From assembly GCA_045546315.1 (NCBI GenBank), contig JAZQCN010000102.1, positions 1-42,197 of the forward strand: a DNA stretch of 42,197 nt, in the 5' to 3' direction. Under the pieces are notes generated by a model. The model was not told the DNA's origin, did not search any database, and worked only from the letters and a program-made list of their open reading frames with translations. This DNA is from RGIG2041 sp045546315. GTDB taxonomy: Bacteria > Bacillota > Clostridia > UBA1381 > UMGS1253. Both the position numbers and the translations under genes were made by a program. This document shows, piece after piece, positions 7,831 to 15,721 of this stretch; position 1 is the first letter of the stretch; every line of letters starts with the position of its first letter.

Positions 7831-9060
7831 TTAATGGTTTTTATCCTCTTTTTCCTTTAATTGTATCTTGCATATCTCAGAAAAATCAGGCGTTTTCCAG
7901 GAGGTATTATAACTGCCGAAGCCTTGGTCATGCGGTGCGATATAGTCCGGCAGATTATTTCGTTCTGTAAACACTTCGCGAATTGCTTGTAAATATTTAA
8001 AACCAAATTTATGGCTTGGTGCTACGAAATGACCTTCGTCCCATTCGTTCCAGTTATCAATCATCATAATTTTTCTTCCCCATGCATTTTCCGGCAACGA
8101 CTCGGTGATTTTTTTCATCTCTTTAAGAAGACACCTGTATTTCTCTGGAGAAAGATACCATATGTTTGACCATTCGCGGAATTTGTATCCCAGATCGTTC
8201 CAACGCTTGGAAAATCGTGGTGACGGGTCCTGAAAACAAGAAGGGGTGGGTATAAATCGTGTATTGTCAACCTCAAGATTTTTACAAAATATTTCACATT
8301 GCTTTTTGATGATGTCGTCTTCGTCAGGATAAAAATCATATGGAGAATTATAGCCCGAATTATATCCGAATCGGAAATCGTAACCTCTTGCCATCAGAGC
8401 GTCATGCGACTTTGGGTCCGGGACAGTATTGCAGGCGGCAAATACCATACCGTCAAAGCCGTATTTTTTTGCATATTCCCGGCAGGCATCAAAGGTTTGT
8501 TTCTGACTTTGCGCATTTTTGAAGCATTCTTTTTCCAGTCGTTTCTGTTGATATACAAAAAGCACCGGCTTATTGTCGATAACAAGATAGTTTTCTTTTT
8601 TGAAATAGTTCTCCATCCAAAACGGCATCAGATTTTGAATCATATCCTCTTCGTCGGTACCGCACCAACGTGGAGCTGCTTCAAACATAATGGCAAATTT
8701 CATATAGTTTTGAAATTTTGCATGAAAAAGAGCCTCGTGCAGTCCGTGGGCACAACGTAAATCATTTACCGTAACAGGTTTTCCCATGTTCTCCGGTTTT
8801 CGGTACCAACAATAAATAAAGCAGTTGATACCGTGCTCCACCGCCCATTTGATTTCCCAATCACAAACCTCAGGATTTTCCTCGTCATAATACCCCATCA
8901 AAGGTGTTCTGTCGGGATATTCCTCAGCTAAATCATCAAATCCTTCGTGGACGCCTGCAGCATCTTTTTTCCATGCTGCATAATAATGTGCGGCAACAAT
9001 TCTGTCTGATTTAGCAGGGTTTGGCTCAGGGATATAGGAATTAAATTTTATATTATACAT
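7831..9060 (-). CDS. GH99-like / WbsX-domain protein
   Basis: A 409-residue protein of the WbsX/GH99-like TIM-barrel group. Typical stretches are VAAHYYAAWKKDAAG near the N-terminus, EHGINCFIYCWYRK, and NWNEWDEGHFVAPS about 60 residues before the end. Relatives occur in polysaccharide loci as glycosyltransferase-like or endo-mannosidase-like proteins. No signal peptide is seen. AAGGAG lies 9-10 bp before the ATG. It follows the esterase gene by 19 bp in one operon and is the last gene before the junction flank and spoIVB tail copy 2. It is longer than the GH99-like protein at 450-1478 and differs from it in detail, so it is not a recent duplicate. Confidence 0.72.
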   Translation of the reverse strand: MYNIKFNSYIPEPNPAKSDRIVAAHYYAAWKKDAAGVHEGFDDLAEEYPDRTPLMGYYDEENPEVCDWEIKWAVEHGINCFIYCWYRKPENMGKPVTVNDLRCAHGLHEALFHAKFQNYMKFAIMFEAAPRWCGTDEEDMIQNLMPFWMENYFKKENYLVIDNKPVLFVYQQKRLEKECFKNAQSQKQTFDACREYAKKYGFDGMVFAACNTVPDPKSHDALMARGYDFRFGYNSGYNSPYDFYPDEDDIIKKQCEIFCKNLEVDNTRFIPTPSCFQDPSPRFSKRWNDLGYKFREWSNIWYLSPEKYRCLLKEMKKITESLPENAWGRKIMMIDNWNEWDEGHFVAPSHKFGFKYLQAIREVFTERNNLPDYIAPHDQGFGSYNTSWKTPDFSEICKIQLKEKEDKNH

Positions 9061-9079
9061 TCAAAACAGCTCCTTTTAG

Positions 9080-10186
9080 TCAATTATATTTATGACCACA
9101 TAATGTTTTAATATTTTCTTCCTCAAGCACCGGGGCTTCACCTCGTATCAGAATACGGATGATGTTTTTGGTGGCACGCTGTGCAAGAAGCAAAAAGCCT
9201 TTTTCATTGATGTGTTGGTTGGGATAACCAAAAAAGCTATCCCGACAAAACTGATATTCTTCACCGGGCTGGATAATAAACCAATCCTTTTCGTCCCTGC
9301 CCGCATATAAGAAGTATGAGGCTGCACGTGTGAGCATATAAGCATCCTTGTGGGTATTGACGAAGTGCTCTTGAGCCAGCATAATTTGGTCAATGTTCGT
9401 TTCTCCAAAAAAATCTACCCGCAAGCAGAAAAAGTGGGTAAATCCTATTCGTTTTAATGTCTCCCAAAGAATTTCCAATTTAATCTTATACTCATTTGCT
9501 GAAAGTTTGGCATCAGATTCACCCTGAAGCCAGAAAAAGCATCGTGAGGCAAGGTTATCTTCTGCAAAAGCAGTTTCTGCATCCGAAAAGAAATGAGCAC
9601 ATTTTTCAAAGAAATAATCCGCAGCACCGTCCATTCGCTGATTGTCGGAGATATCCGGATTCAAACTCGTCCCGTGTGTTTGATTCCACGCTTTAATCCT
9701 CTCTTTGTATTCCCGCACCATATCATCAGTGAAGTAATAGTCGATGGAAACACCGCCCTTGGCGATGTGAGCATATGCACAAGCATAGCCCTCTTTTTCC
9801 CATTCATTAGCAACAAAAGGTGCAATGGTTGCTCCTATGGGTGCATCTGCCTCGGAAAATGTCGCAAAAGGAAAAACCTCCTTATCCGCTTTAGACTTTA
9901 AATTGGACATGGACGGACAGAAGTAGGTGTTTTCAACATAGTTGCTTAATCTGCTTTCCCCTCTCTCATTCACTAAATCCGGGGTATATGCCAAGTCCAT
10001 ATTTTTGTAAGAAAACTCACCCACAGGGTAACCGGCAGGCACAAATTCACCTGTGGGCATACCCAGTCGGCGTGGTTTGTGCTTATATTCATAAGAATGT
10101 TCGGCAGACAAAGTGTGATTAGGGGGGTAAACCGATGCCCCCATCATATTGGACTGACCTGCGAAAACAAAAAGATCCCGTCGCAT
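9080..10186 (-). CDS. Sialate O-acetylesterase-like SGNH (SASA-domain) esterase
   Basis: A 368-residue carbohydrate esterase of the SASA/CE6-like group. The nucleophile motif FAGQSNMMG is at the N-terminus, the mid-protein block FWLQGESDA is characteristic of the family, and a C-terminal His lies in NQHINEKGF. The probable role is removal of acetyl groups from sugars. No export signal is seen. The ATG at 10186 has GGAG 9-10 bp upstream; the TTG at 10195 is rejected. It is the first intact gene of an operon with the GH99/WbsX-like gene. The leader carries the stump of a sugar isomerase. The exact substrate is unknown. Confidence 0.75.
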   Translation of the reverse strand: MRRDLFVFAGQSNMMGASVYPPNHTLSAEHSYEYKHKPRRLGMPTGEFVPAGYPVGEFSYKNMDLAYTPDLVNERGESRLSNYVENTYFCPSMSNLKSKADKEVFPFATFSEADAPIGATIAPFVANEWEKEGYACAYAHIAKGGVSIDYYFTDDMVREYKERIKAWNQTHGTSLNPDISDNQRMDGAADYFFEKCAHFFSDAETAFAEDNLASRCFFWLQGESDAKLSANEYKIKLEILWETLKRIGFTHFFCLRVDFFGETNIDQIMLAQEHFVNTHKDAYMLTRAASYFLYAGRDEKDWFIIQPGEEYQFCRDSFFGYPNQHINEKGFLLLAQRATKNIIRILIRGEAPVLEEENIKTLCGHKYN

Positions 10187-10200
10187 AACAAACAACTCCT

Positions 10201-10396
10201 TTATTTAACAACTACATATTCAATCCCTAAGATTTCCGCAATCTTTGCTATTGTTTCAGCGTGATGACCTATACCGAGCGCATAATGATGTGTGGGTCCT
10301 TCCATAACCCACTTTTTCACAAATTGCTTTGTAGTAGGAGCAAAAAATCCTTTGGTATTTGTATTGCCGGTTGGAGGAATAGGACCTTCTTTTGAA
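10201..10396 (-). pseudogene. C-terminal stump of a fucose/arabinose-isomerase-like protein
   Basis: Too short to be a gene of its own. On the minus strand an open frame encodes the end of a sugar isomerase (KEGPIPPTGNTNTKGFF, then VMEGPTHHYALGIGHHAE and ILGIEYVVVK, then a stop). The GPTHHYALGIGH stretch resembles the C-terminus of L-fucose/L-arabinose isomerase-related proteins. No start or N-terminal part exists: homology stops near 10396, and the frame meets a stop a few codons further on, inside the divergent promoter region. It is probably the remains of the original first gene of the esterase operon, deleted from its 5' end. The exact isomerase family is uncertain. Confidence 0.6.
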
Positions 10397-10401
10397 TTTC
10401 T

Positions 10402-10431
10402 ATATTGATTTTATCAATATAGCATGCTATA
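10402..10431. promoter_or_regulatory. Operator-like palindromes between araC-type gene and esterase operon
   Basis: Two palindromes lie side by side: ATATTGAT, TTT, ATCAATAT (10402-10420) and TATAGCATGCTATA (10418-10431). They overlap the core promoter of the AraC-type gene and lie just downstream of the predicted start of the opposing transcript, a usual place for regulator binding. Confidence 0.5.
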
Positions 10432-10433
10432 AT
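10405..10433 (+). promoter_or_regulatory. Promoter of the AraC-type regulator
   Basis: TTGATT (10405-10410), 17 bp, TATAAT (10428-10433), located 52 bp before the start codon. Confidence 0.72.
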
Positions 10434-10436
10434 CCA

Positions 10437-10465
10437 TATATAAAACAAACAGAAATTTGTGTAAA
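10437..10465 (-). promoter_or_regulatory. Probable promoter of the esterase/GH99-like operon
   Basis: On the minus strand TTTACA (10460-10465), 17 bp, TATATA (10437-10442). Transcription would start near 10430 and run through the isomerase stump as a leader of about 240 nt before the esterase start. Confidence 0.55.
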
Positions 10466-10484
10466 ACAAAGATAAGGTGAGCAC

Positions 10485-11330
10485 ATGCTTTTTTTACAAA
10501 TCAATCCATATATCAGATATGCCAGATATCTAAACTTAGACAAAAATATATATTTTAACGAAGTAGTTCCTTTGGACGCAAGACTTTTTTATACCCTTAG
10601 CGGACATGGTAAAATAAAGGTACAAAATAAAGAATATGAAATGGAACCCTATTCCCTGATTATTATAAATTCAGGTATCCCTTACCAAATTATGACGCCG
10701 GAAATTTCCATAGATTACATTGCAATAAATTTTGATTACACGCAAAAGGCAGCATCTTGCAACATACCTATCAAGCCGGTAATAGAAAATAAGTTCAAAA
10801 AAGAAATGCTTGTAGATTTCAATACTATTGATGATGTAAAAGAGCTGTCCGATGTTTTATATATAAAGGAAATTGACACCATTCAAAAAAAATTGAACGG
10901 CATTGTACGTGAATATACGAAAAAACTTTTATATCACGAACAAAAAAACGGACATATTCTTGCAGAATGCATTGTTGATTCGGTTCGCGTTATGAAAATC
11001 GAAAATGTCTCTGTCAAAAAAGAATCTTCAAATCAAATCGTTTCATACATACATAACCATTACTCCGAAAACATAACAAATCAGTTGATAGGCAAGCTTT
11101 TCGGTTATCATCCAAATTATGTAAGTTTTTTGATAAAGCAGATAACCGGAATGCCGATACATCAATATACAATCCATGTACGCCTGATGAATGCTATGAA
11201 CTATTTAGAAAACACTACTCTTTCTGTAAGCGAAATCGCAGCTGCCTGTGGTTTTTGTGACGCTGCATATTTTTCGGGATACTTTAAAAAGTATTTTGGA
11301 ATAAATCCGTCAAAATATAGAAATGTTTAA
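10485..11330 (+). CDS. AraC-family transcriptional regulator
   Basis: A 281-residue regulator. An N-terminal cupin-like sugar-sensing domain (about residues 20-100, with LSGHGKIKVQNKEYEM) is followed by a helical linker. The C-terminal AraC DNA-binding domain has two helix-turn-helix motifs (about 185-280), the second being SVSEIAAACGFCDAAYFSGY before FKKYFGINPSKYR. AAGGTG lies 5 bp before the ATG. It is divergent from the esterase/GH99-like operon and probably activates it in response to a sugar. It ends at a hairpin shared with the facing spoIVB gene. Confidence 0.88.
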   Translation: MLFLQINPYIRYARYLNLDKNIYFNEVVPLDARLFYTLSGHGKIKVQNKEYEMEPYSLIIINSGIPYQIMTPEISIDYIAINFDYTQKAASCNIPIKPVIENKFKKEMLVDFNTIDDVKELSDVLYIKEIDTIQKKLNGIVREYTKKLLYHEQKNGHILAECIVDSVRVMKIENVSVKKESSNQIVSYIHNHYSENITNQLIGKLFGYHPNYVSFLIKQITGMPIHQYTIHVRLMNAMNYLENTTLSVSEIAAACGFCDAAYFSGYFKKYFGINPSKYRNV

Positions 11331-11334
11331 TATC

Positions 11335-11374
11335 AAAAAACACTTGCCTACGATGAACCAGGCAAGTGTTTTTT
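11335..11374. terminator. Bidirectional terminator between araC-type gene and spoIVB
   Basis: The stem CACTTGCC (11341-11348) / GGCAAGTG (11361-11368), extended by an A-run and a T-run of six, lies between two convergent genes. Confidence 0.8.
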
Positions 11375-11377
11375 CTC

Positions 11378-12613
11378 TTATTTGATTTTTTCTGTCTTAT
11401 CCATCATCAACTCTGCAAATATGCCGTAGCCGCAGGTCGGGTCGTTGACGAATACATGGGTTACAGCGCCGACAAGGTTGCCGTTTTGCAGAATCGGGCT
11501 GCCGCTCATGCCCTGCACGATGCCGCCGGTGATTTCTAAAAGCGCAGGGTCGGTTATGCGGATCACCATGCCCTTTTCGTCGCTCGAAGAGGTCATTACC
11601 TTCTCGATTTGAATGTCGAACTCCTGTGCATTTTTGCCGTCCGGTGCAAACCTCAGCTTTGCTCCGCCCTCGCGGATTTCAAAGCGGCTTGCAACGCGGA
11701 CCGGCTTGGCAGACGGCAAATTTTTAGATTTCCAGATGCCGTAAATGCCTGCGCCGGAATTGGATAAAATGCTGCCGTAGGTGCCCGGTGCGAAGGTGCC
11801 GCAAAGCTGACCGGGGTTGCCTTTTTTGCCCGGTGTAACGGCAGTGACCTCGCAGGGGGAAACCGAGCCGTCGAGTACGGTTAACAGCTGCGCGGTGTCG
11901 ATGTCGGCGATGCCGTGACCGAGCGCCGCGTATACGCCCTTATCGGGTCGGACAAAGGTGAGCGTACCGAGACCTGCCGTACTGTCGCGCACCCAGGCGC
12001 CGATTTTATAGCCGCTATCTGTTTGTACGGGCGACAGCGAAAGTGTATAGTTTTCGCCATTTCGCACATATTCTATAGTAGCGGAAGCTGCGCCGTTTTG
12101 TGCAAGCATTGCGGAAAAATGATCCGCATCGACAATTTTTTGTCCGTTTAAACGAACGAGCACATCGCCGACCTGCAGCCCGGCTGCCTTTGCCGGGGAA
12201 ACGCTTCTGCCGTTTGTGTCCGTTAGGGCAGTGAGCGCAACGGTCAGCACGCCGTCGGTGTAAATGCGGATGCCGAGGCTTTCGCCGCCGGGGATTACCG
12301 TGCCTGCATCGTATACGCTGACGGCTACCTTTTTTAAGGGCAATATGCCGAACAGCTTTACATCAATTTCGTAATCGCCGACGGCGCTTGTGTTGAGTAA
12401 AAGTCCCTCTTTGGCAGCAGCGGTATTTACATTGCAGACCGGCTTATCCTTTGAAAAATTGCGTGCCGGGGAAAGTGGCAAAACCACTTGCGCATCTTTA
12501 GACACGCAAAGCTGATCCGGCAAGGTGCGGTAAACCGTAAGCGCGTGCAGCGCAAGCGGCGCGAGCAGCAAAGTGATGATGCACAGACAGAGAATTGTCC
12601 GTTTGAAGCGCAA
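11378..12613 (-). CDS. spoIVB: SpoIVB peptidase, intact
   Basis: A 411-residue S55-family serine peptidase that is secreted from the forespore and starts the signal activating SpoIVFB and sigma-K. An N-terminal membrane anchor (about 5-25) is followed by a PDZ domain (about 115-195, SPAKAAGLQVGDVLVRLNG) and the peptidase domain. The catalytic residues are His233 in ALGHGI, Ser370 in GMSGSP, and Asp355, which precedes the serine by 15 residues as in B. subtilis. The start is a TTG with GGGAAG about 9 bp upstream; a stop two codons before the TTG rules out a longer frame. No sigma-A promoter is evident, as expected for a sporulation gene. Its base composition matches the core genome. Its last 42 codons exist twice more, at 3038-3166 and 7681-7800. 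Confidence 0.93.
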   Translation of the reverse strand: MRFKRTILCLCIITLLLAPLALHALTVYRTLPDQLCVSKDAQVVLPLSPARNFSKDKPVCNVNTAAAKEGLLLNTSAVGDYEIDVKLFGILPLKKVAVSVYDAGTVIPGGESLGIRIYTDGVLTVALTALTDTNGRSVSPAKAAGLQVGDVLVRLNGQKIVDADHFSAMLAQNGAASATIEYVRNGENYTLSLSPVQTDSGYKIGAWVRDSTAGLGTLTFVRPDKGVYAALGHGIADIDTAQLLTVLDGSVSPCEVTAVTPGKKGNPGQLCGTFAPGTYGSILSNSGAGIYGIWKSKNLPSAKPVRVASRFEIREGGAKLRFAPDGKNAQEFDIQIEKVMTSSSDEKGMVIRITDPALLEITGGIVQGMSGSPILQNGNLVGAVTHVFVNDPTCGYGIFAELMMDKTEKIK

Positions 12614-12747
12614 GGTGTATCACTTCCCGCAAGAAAAATTAAAGCGTTTTCGCTTCGTTGTTAATCTGCCCGCGGGCGCTGTGTTCTATGTGCGATAAAA
12701 CAATGAAAAATTCCGAAAAACTGGAAATTGCAACGGCAGCCGCAGCC

Positions 12748-12776
12748 TTGACAAGCTTGCAAAAAATGTATATAAT
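12748..12776 (+). promoter_or_regulatory. Promoter of the ribU riboswitch transcript
   Basis: TTGACA (12748-12753), 17 bp, TATAAT (12771-12776): full consensus, 10 bp before the riboswitch. Confidence 0.9.
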
Positions 12777-12786
12777 ATATTAAGAG

Positions 12787-12906
12787 AAATCTTCAGGGTT
12801 GGGTGCAATTCCCTACCGGTGGTTCAGCCCACGAGTCTCAGGCAATCGCCTGGACTGATTCGGTGCAATTCCGAACCCGACGGTAAAGTCCGGATGAAAG
12901 AAGATA
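12787..12906 (+). promoter_or_regulatory. FMN riboswitch (RFN element)
   Basis: The conserved RFN core is present in order: AATCTTCAGGGTTGGGTG, then CCCTACCGG, then CGGTGCAATTCCGAACCCGA and CGGTAAAGTCCGGATG, closed by GAAGAT pairing with the initial ATCTTC. It binds flavin mononucleotide and switches off the downstream gene. The terminator behind it (12922-12946) makes transcriptional control likely. It controls ribU and possibly plsX. Confidence 0.96.
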
Positions 12907-12921
12907 TGGCTTTTTTCGCGT

Positions 12922-12946
12922 ACCCTGTGGTTTTTCAGGGTTTTTT
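12922..12946 (+). terminator. Riboswitch expression-platform terminator
   Basis: The stem ACCCTG (12922-12927) / CAGGGT (12936-12941) is followed by a T-run, 16 bp after the FMN aptamer. A second hairpin, TTTTTCGC / GCGAAAAA (about 12948-12970), precedes the ribU ribosome site and might also affect access to it. Confidence 0.8.
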
Positions 12947-12993
12947 ATTTTTCGCTGAAAAAGCGAAAAAATGCGAAAGGGGACAGAAAAACT

Positions 12994-13593
12994 ATGAAAA
13001 AAATCACAGTCAGAAACTTAACGGTGACAGCGATGCTGTCTGCCGTGGCAGCGGTTTTAATGCTTTTCCACTTCAACCTGCCGTTTATGCCGTCGTTTAT
13101 CTCGTTTGACTTAGCGGATTTGCCGCCGCTTTTGGCGAGCTTTGCGCTTGGTCCGGTTTACGGCGTCATCGTGTGCTTTATGAAAAATCTTCTACATATT
13201 CTTCTGCACTCGTCGCACACGATGTTTGTCGGTGAGCTGTCGAACTTTATTTTAAGCTGTACCTTTGTCGTAACGGCCGGCTTGATTTACCAAAAGCAAA
13301 AAACGCGCAAGGGCGCGATTGTTGCATCGATCATCGGTGCGGTTTGCGCTGCGGTGGTTGGTGTATTTTCCAATTATTTTGTGATTTATCCGCTGTTCGG
13401 CGTGGTATATAATTTCAGCAGGGAGACCATCCTTGGAATGTATCAGGCAATTCTGTCGTGGGTGAGCAATCTGTGGCAGGCGCTTGTAATTTTTAACCTG
13501 CCGTTTACATTTGTGAAGGGGCTTTGCAGTGCGCTGATTGCATTTGCAATATACAAGCCGCTTTCTCCGGTGTTGAAGGGTCGAAAGCAGTAA
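12994..13593 (+). CDS. ribU: ECF transporter S component for riboflavin, RibU
   Basis: A 199-residue integral membrane protein with about six helices. It has the RibU-type patterns FDLADLPPLLASFALGP and FMKNLLHILLHSSHTMFVGE, and a late NLPFTFVKG segment. It is the substrate-binding subunit for riboflavin and needs the shared EcfA/A'/T energising module, which must be encoded elsewhere. The FMN riboswitch directly upstream supports the substrate. GAAAGGGG lies about 11 bp before the ATG. plsX follows after 12 bp, so the two are probably co-transcribed. Confidence 0.94.
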   Translation: MKKITVRNLTVTAMLSAVAAVLMLFHFNLPFMPSFISFDLADLPPLLASFALGPVYGVIVCFMKNLLHILLHSSHTMFVGELSNFILSCTFVVTAGLIYQKQKTRKGAIVASIIGAVCAAVVGVFSNYFVIYPLFGVVYNFSRETILGMYQAILSWVSNLWQALVIFNLPFTFVKGLCSALIAFAIYKPLSPVLKGRKQ

Positions 13594-13605
13594 GGGGGAG
13601 AAGAA

Positions 13606-14613
13606 ATGAAAATTATTTTGGATGCAATGGGCGGCGATGCTTCGCCGAAGGCACAGCTTGAGGGTGCGCTCCGCGCCGTGCGCGAATTGAAAATTGAGGT
13701 TTGCTTAGTCGGCGACAGCGGCTTAATCGAGGGGCATTTGGCGGCACTTGGGGAAACCCTGCCGGAGGGGCTCAGTATTGTACACGCCTCCGAGGTGATT
13801 ACCAATGATGAGGACCCGGCATTTGCGCTGCGCAGAAAGAAGGATTCCTCTATTGTGGTTGCGGCAAATATGCTTAAGCGCGGCGAGGGCGACGCTCTGG
13901 TTTCGACCGGATCGACCGGCGGTGTGCTTTGTGCAGGTCTCTTGCTGGTTGGCAGAATTCCGGGCGTACAGCGCCCGGCGCTGGCACCGGTTTACCCGAC
14001 GGACAAGGGCTTTTCCGTTTTGATTGATTGCGGTGCAAATGCAGACTGCAAGCCGCAGTACTTAGCGCAGTTCGGCGTAATGGGCAGTGTGTATGCCAAT
14101 GCGATTTTGGGCAAAGAAAATGCAAAGGTTGCGCTGATAAACAACGGTGCAGAGGCGCATAAGGGCAGCACGCTTTATAAAGAAGCACACACGCTTTTAA
14201 AGCAGGCACCAATCAACTTTATCGGCAACATGGAAGGCCGCGAGGTTATGAGCGGCGATGCAGATGTCGTTGTGTGTGACGGATTTACCGGCAATGTAAT
14301 GCTGAAGGTCATTGAGGGCGTTTCCTCTACACTTTTAAAGAATGTAAAGTCGGCGATGATGAGCTCGCTGAAAACAAAAATCGGTGCGCTTCTGGCAAAG
14401 GATGCCTTTAAGTCGCTGAAAAAGAAAATGGACTATTCCGAGCACGGCGGTGCACTTTTGCTTGGCACAAAGTATCCGATCATTAAAGGGCACGGTGCGT
14501 CCGACGCAAAGGCGGTTTTTTCCGCCATTCGTCAGGCGGTGCGCATTGTTGAGGCAGATATCGTGCAGAAAATTGCGGCGGATATCGAGAAAATGACAGC
14601 GGAAGCAGAGTGA
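13606..14613 (+). CDS. plsX: Phosphate acyltransferase PlsX
   Basis: A 335-residue PlsX converting acyl-ACP and phosphate to acyl-phosphate, the acyl donor for PlsY in phospholipid synthesis. The N-terminal ILDAMGGDASP motif, VSTGSTGGVL, the IDCGANADCKP region, and VVCDGFTGNVMLK with a late LLGTKYPIIKGHG are all typical. GGGGGAG lies upstream of the ATG. It lies between ribU and acpP; fapR, often upstream in Firmicutes, is absent here. Length and motifs are normal. Confidence 0.95.
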   Translation: MKIILDAMGGDASPKAQLEGALRAVRELKIEVCLVGDSGLIEGHLAALGETLPEGLSIVHASEVITNDEDPAFALRRKKDSSIVVAANMLKRGEGDALVSTGSTGGVLCAGLLLVGRIPGVQRPALAPVYPTDKGFSVLIDCGANADCKPQYLAQFGVMGSVYANAILGKENAKVALINNGAEAHKGSTLYKEAHTLLKQAPINFIGNMEGREVMSGDADVVVCDGFTGNVMLKVIEGVSSTLLKNVKSAMMSSLKTKIGALLAKDAFKSLKKKMDYSEHGGALLLGTKYPIIKGHGASDAKAVFSAIRQAVRIVEADIVQKIAADIEKMTAEAE

Positions 14614-14661
14614 TTTTTGGCGGATTTTCTGCGTGAAAATAACAAAAATTAGAAAAAAATC

Positions 14662-14690
14662 TTGACAAAAAGCCTCATGTTTGGTATATA
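14662..14690 (+). promoter_or_regulatory. Promoter of acpP
   Basis: TTGACA (14662-14667), 17 bp, TATATA (14685-14690), within the 131-bp gap after plsX. It gives acpP its own strong transcription. Confidence 0.85.
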
Positions 14691-14744
14691 CATTAGATAA
14701 GGTGGTACACACCGATTCAGCAGAAAATGGAGGCGAAGAGAAAA

Positions 14745-14966
14745 ATGACATTTGATAAAATCAGAGAAATTATTGCTGAACAACTTGGCATAGATGCTGA
14801 CACAATTACAATGGAATCTTCTTTTGTGGATGATTTGGGTGCCGACTCTTTGGATATCGTAACCTTGATTATGGCGATGGAAGAGGAGATCGGTATCGAG
14901 TTTGCCGAGGATGATGCGGATAAAATCAAAACAGTGGGCGACGCTGTAAATTACATTTCCGATTAA
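14745..14966 (+). CDS. acpP: Acyl carrier protein
   Basis: A 73-residue acidic acyl carrier protein with the 4'-phosphopantetheine site GADSLDIV (Ser35). The ATG at 14745 is preferred because GGAGG (14729-14733) lies 11 bp upstream. The ATG at 14727 overlaps that site and would add six basic residues unlike the family. It has its own promoter and a strong terminator, fitting a highly expressed single gene between plsX and rnc. Confidence 0.95.
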   Translation: MTFDKIREIIAEQLGIDADTITMESSFVDDLGADSLDIVTLIMAMEEEIGIEFAEDDADKIKTVGDAVNYISD

Positions 14967-14970
14967 TCAG

Positions 14971-15001
14971 AAAAGCAAAGGAGTTTCTCCTTTGCTTTTT
15001 T
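14971..15001 (+). terminator. Terminator after acpP
   Basis: AAAAGCAAAGGAG / CTCCTTTGCTTTT with a TTT loop and a final T-run, ending 21 bp before the rnc start. No separate promoter is seen for rnc, so partial read-through from acpP is likely. Confidence 0.85.
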
Positions 15002-15022
15002 ACTTTTTTGAGGTGACAGAGT

Positions 15023-15721
15023 ATGGAGCAGGCAAAAATTACGGCATTTGAAAAACAAATCGGTTATACTTTTTCCGACAAGCAGCATCTGGTGCTTGCG
15101 CTGACGCATTCGTCATACGCCAATGAGCACGGTATGGATAAAACCATGTGCAACGAGCGCCTGGAGTTTTTGGGCGATGCAATTGTGGATTTGGCGGCGA
15201 GTGATTGGCTGTTTCGCAACTTGACGGACAGTCAGGAGGGCGTGCTGACGAAATTGCGCGCTTCTGTGGTGTGTGAAGGCTCGTTTGCACAGCTGGCGCG
15301 AGAAATGCACTTCGGCGACTACATCCTGCTCGGCAAGGGTGAGGAGGCAACCGGCGGCAGAACGCGCGCTTCTGTTTTGGCGGACTGCTTTGAGGCGGTC
15401 ATTGCCGCAATTTATTTGGACAGCGATTTGGAAACGGTGTTTGCCTGGACACAGGCGCGTTTGCAAAAGGCGCTTGAGCAGGCAGAGCGTGGCAAAACCG
15501 CGAAAGACTATAAAACCGTTTTACAGGAAAAAACGCAGAAGGGCAAGCACGGTCGCGTGACTTATCAGTTAGCTGACGAGCAGGGGCCTGACCACGCGAA
15601 GGTGTTTACGGTGCATGTATTTGTCGACGATCGGTATATGGCAGAGGGTAAGGGCACGAGTAAAAAGGATGCCGAACAGGCGGCTGCAGGCGCAGCGCTG
15701 AAGCTTTTGGAAAATGCGTAA
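15023..15721 (+). CDS. rnc: Ribonuclease III
   Basis: A 232-residue double-strand-specific endoribonuclease for rRNA and mRNA processing. The catalytic domain (about 1-150) carries the signature NERLEFLGDA at 44-53, with metal-binding acidic residues there and in DCFEAVIAAIYLD. A double-stranded RNA-binding domain follows (about 158-230, ending GTSKKDAEQAAAGAALKLL). GAGGTGA precedes the ATG. It overlaps the radical SAM gene by 8 bp and starts the rnc-radical SAM-smc-ftsY run common in Clostridia. Confidence 0.96.
   Translation: MEQAKITAFEKQIGYTFSDKQHLVLALTHSSYANEHGMDKTMCNERLEFLGDAIVDLAASDWLFRNLTDSQEGVLTKLRASVVCEGSFAQLAREMHFGDYILLGKGEEATGGRTRASVLADCFEAVIAAIYLDSDLETVFAWTQARLQKALEQAERGKTAKDYKTVLQEKTQKGKHGRVTYQLADEQGPDHAKVFTVHVFVDDRYMAEGKGTSKKDAEQAAAGAALKLLENA

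Noticed and set aside
8299..8760. 153-codon ORF antisense to the GH99/WbsX-like gene
   Set aside because: It lies wholly within a convincing gene on the other strand, has no ribosome site, and its composition is that of an antisense frame.
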